This document shows positions 27,151 through 35,336 of a stretch of DNA of 64,000 nucleotides, one piece after another (the first letter of the stretch is position 1; every line of letters begins with the position of its first letter). Source of the DNA: Bacillota bacterium (GTDB lineage: Bacteria; Bacillota; Clostridia; Lachnospirales; Lachnospiraceae); NCBI GenBank assembly GCA_023437365.1, contig JAEZGK010000073.1:62001-126000 (forward strand). Reading direction: 5' to 3'. The translations under genes were made by a program, and so were the position numbers. The notes below the pieces were generated by a model, which did no database searches, had not been told where the DNA came from, and saw only the letters and a list, made by a program, of their open reading frames with translations.

Positions 27151-27375
27151 ATGGGAAAAGAACGTAAGGTACCTGAGAATATGGACAAGTTGTTAAAGGA
27201 TGGGCGTAAAAAGTTTGTTCGTTACGAGGAGGGAGCAGCCTTGTATTCTATGAGATTGCACAGCTTTCAAGATCTGGCAAAGGATGCCGGTGCAGTATAT
27301 CGCGTCAAAAGGATGGTGCTTGTAAACACACAGCTAATTAATGAATATCTTGAAAGATTTCGAGATGAATACTAA
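27151..27375 (+). CDS. DUF6462-type excisionase-like protein (paralogue of 63378-63599)
   Basis: 74 residues from ATG 27151 with AGGTG 7 bases before. The core KKFVRYEEGAALYSM is followed by an AKDAGAVYRVKRMVLVNTQLINEYLE wing and helix. It closely matches the protein at 63378-63599 next to the integrase (KKFVRYEEGAAMFSL...KIVLVNTEIIEEYLE). The island thus carries two copies of one regulator, one at each end. It is probably co-transcribed with parA, 17 bases away. Confidence 0.65.
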   Translation: MGKERKVPENMDKLLKDGRKKFVRYEEGAALYSMRLHSFQDLAKDAGAVYRVKRMVLVNTQLINEYLERFRDEY

Positions 27376-27392
27376 TTTGAAGGAGGATAACT

Positions 27393-28178
27393 ATGTGTAA
27401 GGTAATTGCTATCGCAAATCAGAAAGGCGGAGTGGGTAAGACCACAACCGCAGTGAATGTGGGAATTGGTATGGCACGAAAGGGGAAGCGGATTCTACTG
27501 ATCGATGCGGATCCACAGGGAAGTCTGACAGCCAGTCTTGGTTATGTTCAACCGGATGAGCTCGGGGTGACTCTGGCGAATATCATGCTGAAGGTGATGA
27601 ATGAGGATGTCCTGATTACCGGTGAGGGGATTCTGCACCATGCGGAAGGTGTGGATCTGCTTCCCGCCAACATTGAATTGTCTGCTTTGGAGATTGCTTT
27701 AATTAATGTCATGAGCAGAGAGAGCATTATGAAGGAATATATAGAATCGGTCAGACCTCTATACGATTATGTGTTAATTGATTGTATGCCGTCTCTTGGA
27801 ATGATGACGATCAATGCTCTGGCTGCAGCTGATTCTGTGCTAATACCGGTCCAGACAGCTTATCTTCCTGTAAAGGGATTGGAGCAGCTGATCTCTACTA
27901 TATCAAAGGTGAAGCGTCAGTTGAACAGAGAGCTTCAAATCGAAGGAATTCTGATGACAATGGTAGACATGAGAACCACCTATGCAAAGGTGATTTATGA
28001 AAAGGTCCAGGGAACCTATGGAAGTAGCGCAGGAACCTTTGCAACCTACATACCTTCCTCAGTAAAGGCGGCTGAGACGAGCGCAGAAGGAATCAGTATC
28101 TATGAGCATTGTAAAAATGCCAAGGTAGCTATGGCATATGAATCGCTGACAAAGGAGATTATGGATCATGAAAAGTAG
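27393..28178 (+). CDS. parA: ParA/Soj-family partition ATPase
   Basis: 261 residues. The deviant Walker A KGGVGKTTT near the N-terminus, LLIDADPQGS (Walker A') and DYVLIDCMPSLG (Walker B) define a Soj/ParA ATPase of the MinD/Mrp group. These form ATP-dependent dimers on DNA and move ParB-bound DNA. Start ATG follows GGAGG. The 3' end overlaps the parB start by 11 bases, indicating translational coupling. In an integrative element it would stabilise the excised circular form or cooperate with the RepA_N initiator. Confidence 0.93.
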   Translation: MCKVIAIANQKGGVGKTTTAVNVGIGMARKGKRILLIDADPQGSLTASLGYVQPDELGVTLANIMLKVMNEDVLITGEGILHHAEGVDLLPANIELSALEIALINVMSRESIMKEYIESVRPLYDYVLIDCMPSLGMMTINALAAADSVLIPVQTAYLPVKGLEQLISTISKVKRQLNRELQIEGILMTMVDMRTTYAKVIYEKVQGTYGSSAGTFATYIPSSVKAAETSAEGISIYEHCKNAKVAMAYESLTKEIMDHEK

Positions 28179-29118
28179 ACTGGGAGAAAAGATAAAATTA
28201 ATGAGTGTAGATGAGCTGTTAAAGGTTCCGGAGGGAGAACCAATCATAGAGATTGAGGTAGATCGCATCAATCCCTTTGAAAATCATCCCTTTAGGGTTC
28301 TTGATGATGACAAAATGAGAGAGCTGGAGGAAAGTATTTTAAATAGTGGAGTGCTAAATCCGGTCATTGTCAGACCGGATGATGATGACGGATATGAGAT
28401 GATCTCCGGTCATAGAAGACTCTTTGCAGCGAAGGCGGTGGGACTTAATACGATACCGGCATTTGTCAGACCGATGACGGATGATGAAGCGACAATCGTG
28501 ATGGTGGATAGTAATATTCAAAGGGAAGAACTGTTACCGAGCGAGAAGGCGTTTGCTTATAAAATGAGATATGAGGCAATGAAACATCAGGGGAGCAGGT
28601 CTGATTTGGCATCGTCTCAAAATGAGACAAAGTCAAGTGTAAAATCAACTTCGTACCAAAATGGTACGAAGTTAAGAACGGACGAAGAACTGGCTAAACA
28701 GTTGGGTGAAAGTAAGAATCAAGTGTATAGATATATACGTCTTACGGAACTCATTCCGGAGCTTTTGGAGATGACAGATCAGGGAAGAGTTCCACTCCTG
28801 ACAGCAGTTGATATCTCCTATTTAGATGAGAAGCTTCAGAAATGGGTATACGAGTACATAAAAGAGAATGGCATAATAAAGTCTTATCAGATCGCTGCAG
28901 TTCGGCAGTTCCTTGATACCTACCACGAGGAACTGAAAAAGAACCAATTAATTCAAATCCTTAATGAGAACCAGCCCAGCAGGCAGCCTGCCATGAAGCT
29001 GTCCTTTACATCGAACCAGTTGAGGAAGTATTTCCCGGCATATTACACATCTGAGGAAGCGAAATCAGTTATCGAGAAGCTTTTGAAACAATGGAAGAAA
29101 GAACAGGAGGGTAAGTGA
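28168..29118 (+). CDS. parB: ParB/Spo0J-family partition protein
   Basis: 316 residues. The N-terminal ParB/Srx domain has NPFENHPFRVLDDDKMRELEESI and SGHRRLFAAK, the CTP-binding GHRR motif, then DSNIQREELLPSEKAFAYKMRYEAMKHQG. The HTH follows at about residues 170-200 (TDEELAKQLGESKNQVYRYIRLTELIPELL). A Ser/Lys/Asn-rich linker (about 148-168) contains two near-repeats, SSQNETKS and SYQNGTKL, and at DNA level two palindromes described separately. It loads on parS and stimulates ParA. The stop is one base from the first RepA_N gene. Confidence 0.92.
   Translation: MKSRLGEKIKLMSVDELLKVPEGEPIIEIEVDRINPFENHPFRVLDDDKMRELEESILNSGVLNPVIVRPDDDDGYEMISGHRRLFAAKAVGLNTIPAFVRPMTDDEATIVMVDSNIQREELLPSEKAFAYKMRYEAMKHQGSRSDLASSQNETKSSVKSTSYQNGTKLRTDEELAKQLGESKNQVYRYIRLTELIPELLEMTDQGRVPLLTAVDISYLDEKLQKWVYEYIKENGIIKSYQIAAVRQFLDTYHEELKKNQLIQILNENQPSRQPAMKLSFTSNQLRKYFPAYYTSEEAKSVIEKLLKQWKKEQEGK
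28614..28673 (+). promoter_or_regulatory. Two perfect palindromes inside parB (candidate parS or initiator sites)
   Basis: GTCTCA-AAA-TGAGAC at 28614-28628, and at 28647-28673 a 27-bp palindrome with arms AACTTCGTACCA/TGGTACGAAGTT around AAA. The shared AAA centre and dyad form look like protein-binding sites. They fall in the linker-coding part of parB, where the protein is least constrained. Confidence 0.5.
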
Positions 29119-29119
29119 T

Positions 29120-29476
29120 ATGGGACATGATTATTTCTATGGAGAGCAGGCGGATCAGTTTAGCTCCATCAGGATACCAAAGGCGCTTATGACAGAGGAG
29201 ATCTTTGCTCCTCTGTCAATGCAGGCGAAAATCTTATATGGCTTGATGCTGGATAAAATGGGATTGTCAATAAAGAATGACTGGATGGATGAAGAGAATC
29301 GACCGTATATCATATACACGATCCAGGAGATTCAAGAGGACATGAACATTTCTAAGAAAAAGGCATGTGACATATTGAGTGAACTGGTAGAGATAGGATT
29401 AGTAGAAAAGAAGCGTCAGGGATTAGGCTTACCGAGCATGATATATGTAAAGAAATTTCAAGTAGGGAATACATAG
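29120..29476 (+). CDS. RepA_N replication-initiator domain protein, short form
   Basis: 118 residues covering only the RepA_N DNA-binding domain: FYGEQADQFSSIRIPKALM, LSMQAKILYGLMLDKMGLS and a winged helix ending LVEIGLVEKKRQGLGLPSMIYVKKF. In RepA_N plasmids and ICEs this domain binds origin iterons. It lacks the C-terminal part present in the next gene, of which it is a clear paralogue. Either it arose by duplication and truncation or it is a regulatory partner. It starts ATG 29120 after GGAGGG, nearly abutting parB. Confidence 0.85.
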   Translation: MGHDYFYGEQADQFSSIRIPKALMTEEIFAPLSMQAKILYGLMLDKMGLSIKNDWMDEENRPYIIYTIQEIQEDMNISKKKACDILSELVEIGLVEKKRQGLGLPSMIYVKKFQVGNT

Positions 29477-29490
29477 AGGTGTAATATATA

Positions 29491-29550
29491 GACTTCAAGA
29501 GGTGTAAAAAATGAACTTCAAGAGGTGCATAAAATGAACTTCTGGAGGAG
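29491..29550 (+). repeat. Tandem 23-bp direct repeats between the two RepA_N genes
   Basis: Two units, GACTTCAAGAGGTG(T/C)A...AAAAT at 29491-29512 and 29513-29535, and a partial third, GAACTTCTGGAGGAG. The repeated AGAGGTG/GGAGGAG also resembles ribosome-binding sites. It may be a residue of duplicated translation-initiation regions or an iteron set controlling the initiator. Confidence 0.6.
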
Positions 29551-29566
29551 CGAAAGGAGGACTAAG

Positions 29567-30481
29567 ATGAATATAGACGGAGCATTTCAATATTTCTATG
29601 GTGATGAAGCCGATATGTTTACCTTTTATAAAATACCGAAGATTTTAGTTAAGGATGACCGATTTAAAAGCCTGTCCAGTGATGCAAAAATCCTGTATGG
29701 ATTAGCTCTGGATCGTATGTCCTTATCCATTAAAAATGGCTGGTTTGACGAGGAAAAACGGGCATTTATCTACTTCTCAATAGAGGATATCGTGGACCTG
29801 TTAAATTGCGGAAAGAACAAAGCTGTCAGCTCTATGAAGGAGCTGGAAAATATCGGTCTGATTGAGAAAAAACGTCAGGGAATGGGCAAGGCAAATGTGC
29901 TATATGTAAAGAACTTTGTGGTGATTGAGTCTGGATTAGAATCCCGAAAAGTAAACTTCTTGAATCCCGAAAATAGGGATTCTAGAATCCCACAAAACAA
30001 ACTTCAAGAATCCCTGTTTTCGGGATCTAATAATAATAAAGAGAATAATACTGAAATGAGTAATAATGAATCTAATCGAATCATACCCCTTTCAGATCGG
30101 ATGGGAGGGGATGAAGTATTTGCTTATGCAGCTTTGATTAAAGAGAATATTTCTTATGAGAGCTTACTGGAACGCTTTCCATATGATCCTGAGCTGGTGG
30201 AAGGAATCTATGAATTGATTCTTGAGACAGTGATCTGTAAAAGGGAAAGCATAGTAATTGCCAGAAACGAATATCTGATGGAGCTTGTAAGGAGCAAATT
30301 CTTGAAGCTGAATTCCCTGCACATAGAATATGTGATTGGATGTATGCAGAGTAACACCACCAAGGTGAAAAACATAAAGAAATATCTGTTGGCTGCATTA
30401 TTCAATGCACCTACAACAATGAGTGGCTATTACCAGGCGGAGGTTAATCACGACATGGCACAGTATGCCAGGGTAAAATAG
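29567..30481 (+). CDS. repA: RepA_N replication initiator with C-terminal DUF6017-like domain
   Basis: 304 residues from ATG 29567 (AAAGGAGG, 6-nt spacing); the frame opens at 29525 without one. The N-terminal RepA_N domain (FYGDEADMFTFYKIPKIL...LIEKKRQGMGKANVLYVKNF) is followed by a repetitive Asn/Ser-rich linker (about 124-165) and a C-terminal helical domain (FAYAALIKENISYESLLERFP...YLLAALFNAPTTMSGYY) of the kind named DUF6017 in ICE proteins. In RepA_N replicons the origin lies within the rep gene. The linker DNA here is made of direct and inverted repeats, which fits. It would drive replication of the circular form. Confidence 0.87.
   Translation: MNIDGAFQYFYGDEADMFTFYKIPKILVKDDRFKSLSSDAKILYGLALDRMSLSIKNGWFDEEKRAFIYFSIEDIVDLLNCGKNKAVSSMKELENIGLIEKKRQGMGKANVLYVKNFVVIESGLESRKVNFLNPENRDSRIPQNKLQESLFSGSNNNKENNTEMSNNESNRIIPLSDRMGGDEVFAYAALIKENISYESLLERFPYDPELVEGIYELILETVICKRESIVIARNEYLMELVRSKFLKLNSLHIEYVIGCMQSNTTKVKNIKKYLLAALFNAPTTMSGYYQAEVNHDMAQYARVK
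29937..30027 (+). repeat. Origin-like repeats inside repA
   Basis: Two tandem units of 46 and 45 bp, each beginning TAGAATCCC, with AAACTTC in the middle, and ending in a hairpin (GAATCCC...GGGATTC, GAATCCC...GGGATC). A palindrome GGGATTCTAGAATCCC spans the junction. Position and form match the intragenic origins known from RepA_N plasmids. Confidence 0.6.
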
Positions 30482-30493
30482 GAGGATGAAGCT

Positions 30494-30778
30494 ATGATGA
30501 TCTTAAAAATAATTGGGAAGATAGTACTTATGCCGATACTTCTGCTCATAGGGATAACTAGACTTGTACTAAATACGGCAGCGAAGATTTATTGCTTTGT
30601 CGCAGTATGGTTCTGGTTGTTCCTGGCAGTATGCGCTGTGGTAACAGTGGTAAATCAGAGGTGGGATCAAACATTCCTTCTGGTAATTGTGGGGGCGGTT
30701 ACATTTGGAGCGTTATTTGGCGGTTTGATGATGGAGACTTTTTTTAAAGAGCTTGGAGATTATTTGAAACAAATTTAA
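30494..30778 (+). CDS. Small two- to three-TM membrane protein of the ICE replication module
   Basis: 94 residues with hydrophobic stretches at about 5-25, 33-52 and 58-80 (ILLIGITRLVL, FVAVWFWLFLAVCAVVTVV, FLLVIVGAVTFGALFGGLM) and a basic/acidic tail. Start ATG follows AGGAGG 5 bases upstream and 13 bases after repA, so it is in the same operon. Small proteins of this look follow RepA_N genes in clostridial elements; I know no function. Confidence 0.6.
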   Translation: MMILKIIGKIVLMPILLLIGITRLVLNTAAKIYCFVAVWFWLFLAVCAVVTVVNQRWDQTFLLVIVGAVTFGALFGGLMMETFFKELGDYLKQI

Positions 30779-30853
30779 TATATCAGGCTATTTAGACTGA
30801 ATCAGCTTTGATGTTAATCAAAAAAGCGTTGAAATTTGTGTAAATGTTATAAG

Positions 30854-30888
30854 TTTAATTTGTAACGAAAAATAGGTTACAAATTAAA
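30854..30888 (+). promoter_or_regulatory. 13-bp perfect inverted repeat before the 30900 gene
   Basis: TTTAATTTGTAAC/GTTACAAATTAAA with a 9-base spacer ends just before the AAAGGTGG ribosome-binding site of the next gene. Placement suits an operator or an RNA hairpin controlling translation. Confidence 0.6.
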
Positions 30889-30899
30889 AAGGTGGTTTT

Positions 30900-31127
30900 A
30901 TGAAAGAGTATTTAGATCATTATCTTAGAAGAAAAATAGAGATAAACGAATGTGAGGAGAACAAGTACATGCCATTTATATTTGTAGGTTTATATTATTT
31001 GTACTCCTTAGAGATTGATGGAATTCAGTGGCTAATGGATGAACCTAAAAAAAGTAGGATGGCATTTATGAGGAAAATTCAGAGGCAGCTTGAGAAATTG
31101 ACTGAGGAAAAACAGAACATAAAATAA
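30900..31127 (+). CDS. Hypothetical 75-aa charged protein
   Basis: MKEYLDHYLRRKIEINECEE..., a short hydrophobic centre (FIFVGLYYLYSL) and a basic C-terminus (KIQRQLEKLTEEKQNIK) predicted helical. ATG follows AAAGGTGG with 6-nt spacing. No family recognised. Confidence 0.5.
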   Translation: MKEYLDHYLRRKIEINECEENKYMPFIFVGLYYLYSLEIDGIQWLMDEPKKSRMAFMRKIQRQLEKLTEEKQNIK

Positions 31128-31171
31128 AAACGTAAAATGAGTTGATAAATTAATTAACAGGAGGTAAGAAA

Positions 31172-31300
31172 TTGGAAGAAATCAAAGACACAAAACCAGT
31201 CGATCAGGCTCTAGTTATCTCAATGAAGAATGGAAATACCACATTCCTGATTGGACTGCATTTCAACAAATCTGATAAGGAAACCATGGATGACAAGTGA
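31172..31300 (+). CDS. TnpW-like transposon-encoded peptide
   Basis: 42 residues starting at TTG 31172, eight bases after GGAGG: EEIKDTKPVDQALVISMKNGNTTFLIGLHFN. The pattern I..TKP.D..L..SM..G.TTF resembles TnpW, a short peptide encoded in clostridial ICEs and Tn4451-like elements. It is shorter than usual and lacks the typical KL.RLI tail, so it may be truncated. Its role is unknown. Confidence 0.5.
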   Translation: MEEIKDTKPVDQALVISMKNGNTTFLIGLHFNKSDKETMDDK

Positions 31301-31321
31301 AGAAGCTGATCAGGTAGAACA

Positions 31322-31891
31322 TTAAGGCGGGAAGCTCTTAAAATTTTTTAACTCATCCTCAAGCGGCATTGGAATGGAATAATTACTAAATGATGAGTTA
31401 AAAGGGTTAAAATATTTCCAAAGTATTTTGGATGTTGCTCGTTCTAACTCGAGAAATAGAAGTACCTGATCTTCTCGAGAGAGATTGTAAAAATCGGATT
31501 CTGGGATATTATTTTCTACAAGCAAGTCCATTATGTATTGTAGCGGTCGTAGTTGCCGTTTCTCTTGGAGAAGATATGGGAAATTTTCAACATGAAATTG
31601 AGACATAATGTTTTGCGCCTCCTGCTCATTATTCGCATACTCATGAGCCGTAATGTCATATTTGCCACTCAAAAAAAGGGGATCAACATTCAGTCTTTTA
31701 CCAAGACGATCAAGAATATCAGGATTAATAAGTCCTTCCTTCTTAGCACGGCGTATGGTTCGTTCAGAGGCAGCAAGAATAGGGTCCGTATCTAAACAAC
31801 GCAGACTCACCTTCCTGTAACCTAGTGCTTCCTGTAAACAAGTACTGCTAAATGGAACTTTTTCTATATATGGTCTTCCTCTTTTTACCAT
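31322..31891 (-). CDS. HTH-containing regulator, minus strand within the island
   Basis: 189 residues from ATG 31891 after AAAGGAGG (8-nt spacing). The N-terminal half (LQEALGYRKVSLRCLDTDPILAASERTIRRAKKEGLINPDILDRLGKRLNVDPLFLSGKY) reads like an XRE-type helix-turn-helix, with the family ending LN.DP.FLSGKYD. The C-terminal half is helical and of unknown role (LRPLQYIMDLLVENNIP). It is the only minus-strand gene in the island and is divergent from 32053, so it may regulate the flanking operons. Confidence 0.65.
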   Translation of the reverse strand: MVKRGRPYIEKVPFSSTCLQEALGYRKVSLRCLDTDPILAASERTIRRAKKEGLINPDILDRLGKRLNVDPLFLSGKYDITAHEYANNEQEAQNIMSQFHVENFPYLLQEKRQLRPLQYIMDLLVENNIPESDFYNLSREDQVLLFLELERATSKILWKYFNPFNSSFSNYSIPMPLEDELKNFKSFPP

Positions 31892-32052
31892 GGAACTCTC
31901 CTCCTTTTGTGCGGACAATAAATCAAAAATTTACAGTTCAATATAAGCTCTTGTCGGTAGACAAATATGCATGAAAATATTATAATTCAAGCATAAATAA
32001 AGTTCAATGCACAAATTCATGTGCGGCATTAAATGGCAGGAGGATTTCTAAA

Positions 32053-32376
32053 ATGAGCGATTTGAATACAATGACTACAGCAACAAGAGGATTTTCATGG
32101 ACCGATATTTTGAATAGTAAGCATGGTGGATTTATCGGCTTCGGTTTATTAATGTTGGCAGCCTACGCCATACACGAATACTTTGGGGCTGTAGATAAAG
32201 GAATGGAGTATGGATACGACATGAACTTAAATGCTAACCAATATGGCAATGTTGGTTTCATACAGAGAACAGCGCCAGAAAAGCCGATAGAGGCAGGACG
32301 CACGGCAGAACCTGTCAAGCAGGAAGAACCTGATACTGCAGAGGAGGGTCTTGCGGAAGAAACAGATAACAAGTAA
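32053..32376 (+). CDS. Small single-TM protein, hypothetical
   Basis: 107 residues. One membrane segment (GGFIGFGLLMLAAYAIHEYFGA, about 26-47) is followed by a Pro/Glu-rich tail (EKPIEAGRTAEPVKQEEPDTAEEGLAEETDNK). ATG follows GGAGG. It ends in its own terminator and is divergent from the regulator above. No family recognised. Confidence 0.55.
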   Translation: MSDLNTMTTATRGFSWTDILNSKHGGFIGFGLLMLAAYAIHEYFGAVDKGMEYGYDMNLNANQYGNVGFIQRTAPEKPIEAGRTAEPVKQEEPDTAEEGLAEETDNK

Positions 32377-32391
32377 ATAATCTATTTAAAG

Positions 32392-32426
32392 TGCCAGATC
32401 ACCGATATAGGTGACTGGCTTTTTTC
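32392..32426 (+). terminator. Terminator before the defence cluster
   Basis: GCCAGATCACC, a 6-base loop, GGTGACTGGC, six T. It separates the ICE backbone from the defence genes. Confidence 0.9.
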
Positions 32427-32666
32427 GAAAAGAGCTTCACTTACATTTCTTGACAAATACCTTCCGAAAGGAAACCTGATCAATGAATGTAGTAATGCTT
32501 TAGGTGTTCGGAATGTGCTAAAATGATCAAGTCCGAACCGGAGCTTGGATGCGTGACTTATCAAGTGCAAAAGGGGAGGCTCTCAATTAGGCTTATACCG
32601 CTATATTCTAAAGAACGGAAAATGAGGGCGAGAGAATCAGGTAAAAATCTTGTAGAACAAAACTAA
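32427..32666 (+). pseudogene. Degenerate coding remnants between terminator and defence promoter
   Basis: Two short frames are open here: one ending ...FLDKYLPKGNLINECSNALGVRNVLK with no start codon, and a 47-codon frame from ATG 32523 to 32666 (MIKSEPELGCVTYQVQKGRL... to NLVEQN). Neither has a convincing ribosome-binding site. They look like eroded pieces of former mobile genes. Confidence 0.4.
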
Positions 32667-32720
32667 ATAATATGAAAGAACGAGTGTTCTATATTTTTTG
32701 CTGCTAATCTCAATTTTAAA

Positions 32721-32749
32721 TTGCTGAAATGGTAGCGATATACTATAAT
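32721..32749 (+). promoter_or_regulatory. Candidate promoter of the defence array
   Basis: TTGCTG (32721-32726), 17 bases, perfect TATAAT (32744-32749), 32 bases before the XRE-type pseudogene and 231 before the first methyltransferase. The -35 is weak. Confidence 0.55.
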
Positions 32750-32780
32750 ATACATATTGTTAATGAGGTAGAACAAATTG

Positions 32781-32987
32781 ATGTATAAAAAGTGGCTGTA
32801 AGTTATTCGTGAGGCAACGGGAGTAAGCACAAATGCTTCAGCGAAGATGGGAAAAAATGAACGCGTAACAACAGATGTGTTGGACAAGGTTTGTGTTGCC
32901 TTAAATTGCGATGTAGGGGATATCATGGGAATTATTATTGAGGAAGATCCCTCAAATTGTGAATTAGGAGATGAGAATAATGAGTAA
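32781..32987 (+). pseudogene. Broken YozG-type XRE regulator (controller-like) in front of the methyltransferases
   Basis: One frame of 69 codons from ATG 32781. MYKKWL is followed by an in-frame TAA at 32799, then VIREATGVSTNASAKMGKNERVTTDVLDKVCVALNCDVGDIMGIIIEED to a stop at 32987. The second part is a clear small Cro/C1-type HTH. Compared with the usual form, helix 1 is deleted around the stop codon. The gene is therefore inactive. It overlaps the first methyltransferase start. Intact homologues commonly precede modification genes, so the array may have lost its original regulator. Confidence 0.7.
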
Positions 32988-34287
32988 ATCAACTCTAACG
33001 AAGAGTATTAAAGACAGCAGATGGTCAGAGGAAGATTTTCGAGCAATTAAGAAAAGCCTGACGGAAGAGGTACAAGGGAAATTAACGGAATTCAAGCCTT
33101 TGTGTAAAAAAGAGTATGAAGATAATCCTATTCAATTGCTTGATTTTTTTTGTGGAGCTGGAGGAACTTCTTTAGGGTTTGTAGCAATCAATAGGATTAT
33201 CCCAGCATTCAAAATGTTGGGAGGATGTGACATTAATAGGGTATCAGCAGAAACATATAGCCACAACTACGATACACCTCTTATAAATATGGATATACGA
33301 GCTTTAGCTTATGAGGAAGGTAAGCTAGAGAATCTGCTTATTGAAATTGGATACCAAAGAGATTTGCCGTTGGTGTTAATAGGGTGTGCTCCGTGCCAAG
33401 GATTCACATCTCACAGAAAAAAACATTGGAGTGAGGGCGAGGATGAAAGGAATGACTTAATATTGGCATTTGCAGAGATAGTAAAGAAGATTCAGCCGGA
33501 CGCAATAGTAATGGAGAATGTTCCGGAGTTTTTGTCCAAGAAATATTGGCATTATTTTTCTGAGGCTAAAACTAAATTTGAAAAAGAAGGATATATGGTA
33601 AAGCAACAGATTTATAATGCTGCTTCTTTTGGAGTCCCACAAGAGCGGTTTAGATCAATTGTTATAGCAATGAAGAAAAATTTTCTTCTTCCGGTTGGTT
33701 TGTATACTAGTGAGCACTACAGAACCGTGCGTGACGCCATTGGACAGTTACCAAGAGTAGATGCAGGAGTGCAGGATCCGAATGACAAGATGCATAAAAG
33801 TGCTTCTCATAAGCAGAACACAATAGACGTTATACGACAGGTTCCTCATGATGGTGGGAACCGTCCGGCAGGAGTTGGTCCGCAATGTCTAGACAAAACA
33901 AATGGATTTTCCGATACATATGGAAGACTTTACTGGGATCGTCCTGCTATAACAATAACACATTATGCGCGTAACCCCGCGAGTGGAAGATACACACATC
34001 CTGAGCAGGATAGAGGTTTGACAGCGAGGGAGGCTGCATTACTTCAGAGTTTTCCAATGGGGTTTGAATTTACGGGGAAGTCCGATGATATATATAGGCA
34101 GATTGGAGAAGCTGTACCACCAATACTTGCTGCAGGAGTTGCAACGAATGTATTGATCGAATTAGTATCGCAAATGCCATCTACTGAACAAATACTAGGT
34201 TCTCCAGTCCCTGTGGAAGAGCCAGTAAGTAGTTCGTATTCAAGTGTTATTGCAGGAATAAAAACTAGAGAAAAGGTTGATAAATAA
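32980..34287 (+). CDS. C5-cytosine DNA methyltransferase 1
   Basis: 435 residues from ATG 32980 (AGGAG, 9-nt spacing). Motif I DFFCGAGGTSLGF (about 55-67), catalytic motif IV CAPCQGFTSHRK (Cys about 139), motif VI MENVPEF, motif VIII QERFRS and motif X QIGEAVPP are all present. It transfers methyl from AdoMet to cytosine C5. The 50-residue N-terminal extension is longer than in minimal enzymes. The stop overlaps the next methyltransferase start (TAATG), so the two are co-translated. It is paralogous but not close to the other two C5 enzymes of the array, suggesting different target sequences. Confidence 0.93.
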   Translation: MSKSTLTKSIKDSRWSEEDFRAIKKSLTEEVQGKLTEFKPLCKKEYEDNPIQLLDFFCGAGGTSLGFVAINRIIPAFKMLGGCDINRVSAETYSHNYDTPLINMDIRALAYEEGKLENLLIEIGYQRDLPLVLIGCAPCQGFTSHRKKHWSEGEDERNDLILAFAEIVKKIQPDAIVMENVPEFLSKKYWHYFSEAKTKFEKEGYMVKQQIYNAASFGVPQERFRSIVIAMKKNFLLPVGLYTSEHYRTVRDAIGQLPRVDAGVQDPNDKMHKSASHKQNTIDVIRQVPHDGGNRPAGVGPQCLDKTNGFSDTYGRLYWDRPAITITHYARNPASGRYTHPEQDRGLTAREAALLQSFPMGFEFTGKSDDIYRQIGEAVPPILAAGVATNVLIELVSQMPSTEQILGSPVPVEEPVSSSYSSVIAGIKTREKVDK

Positions 34288-35336
34288 TGGAGTATACATG
34301 CATTGATAGTTTTTGCGGAGCTGGGGGCTTAGGTCTTGGCTTGAAAAATGCTGGATTAAAGATTTTGTATAGTTTTGATATAGATGACAAATGTATAAAA
34401 GCTATAAACAAAAATAGTCAGTATTTTGGTCATAAAGCAGAGGCTGCGGACATTTCAGATATGCTTGGTGGAAATCTCTTAAAAAAATGTAACTTGAAAA
34501 GAGGAGAATTGTTTCTTTTGGCAGGTGGTCCACCATGCCAAGGATTCTCTGTCCAGCGTCGCGGTAGCGATACAGATGAAAGAAATAAACTAGTTTTAAA
34601 ATATGGACAACTGATCAATGAACTTTATCCATATTATTTTGTGATGGAAAATGTGTCAGGAATCGCAGGGAAACGGGGTAAAACAATACTTGAGCAACTT
34701 ATTGCTGATATTGAAGCTATAGGTTACACAGTACATGTTAAATTACTAGATGCGCAAGATTATGGTGTTCCTCAAAGAAGAAAGAGATATATCTTAATTG
34801 GAGAAAGAATTGACTTGGGAAAGAAATATAAATATCCTGAGCCGACAGGAGAACATCATACAGTACGCGAAACAATAGGTTTTTTACCCATTCCACCGTC
34901 AGATGGTTCGGACCATCCTGATTTTCCATTGCATCGAAGGGACAAACTATCCAAGAAAAACCTTGAACGTATCAATTCAATAAAAGAGGGACAAGGAAGA
35001 GATAATTTGCCCGAGGAATTGCTCGCGGACTGTCATAAGATAGATAGTTCTGTAATTGGATATAGGAACGTATATGGACGAATGTCATGGGATGAGGTTG
35101 CACCGACAATTACAGCACGATTTGATAGTTTTACGCGTGGAAAATTTGGACATCCAGATCAACCGAGAAGTATATCACTTAGAGAGGGTGCCTTACTTCA
35201 AACCTTTCCTTTGGATTTTGAATTTGAAGGGAATAAAGTGGATATTGCGAGGCAAATAGGAAATGCGGTTCCACCAGTTTTAGGAGAGCAATTTGGGAAA
35301 AGCATTATAGAATGTTATGAGAAGGGGAGATCATAG
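34287..35336 (+). CDS. C5-cytosine DNA methyltransferase 2
   Basis: 349 residues, a compact Dcm-type enzyme. Motif I DSFCGAGGLGLGL at the very N-terminus, motif IV GGPPCQGFSVQRRG (Cys about 84), motif VI MENVSGI, motif VIII QRRKRYILIGE, target-recognition segment about 200-270, and motif X RQIGNAVPP. It overlaps the previous stop by one base and is followed immediately by the adenine methyltransferase ATG (TAGATG). Such zero spacing points to one polycistronic modification unit. Its specificity cannot be read from sequence. Confidence 0.94.
   Translation: MEYTCIDSFCGAGGLGLGLKNAGLKILYSFDIDDKCIKAINKNSQYFGHKAEAADISDMLGGNLLKKCNLKRGELFLLAGGPPCQGFSVQRRGSDTDERNKLVLKYGQLINELYPYYFVMENVSGIAGKRGKTILEQLIADIEAIGYTVHVKLLDAQDYGVPQRRKRYILIGERIDLGKKYKYPEPTGEHHTVRETIGFLPIPPSDGSDHPDFPLHRRDKLSKKNLERINSIKEGQGRDNLPEELLADCHKIDSSVIGYRNVYGRMSWDEVAPTITARFDSFTRGKFGHPDQPRSISLREGALLQTFPLDFEFEGNKVDIARQIGNAVPPVLGEQFGKSIIECYEKGRS

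Noticed and set aside
32663..32992. 109-codon open frame on the minus strand
   Set aside because: It is the antisense shadow of the broken XRE regulator and the first methyltransferase start; no ribosome-binding site or family.
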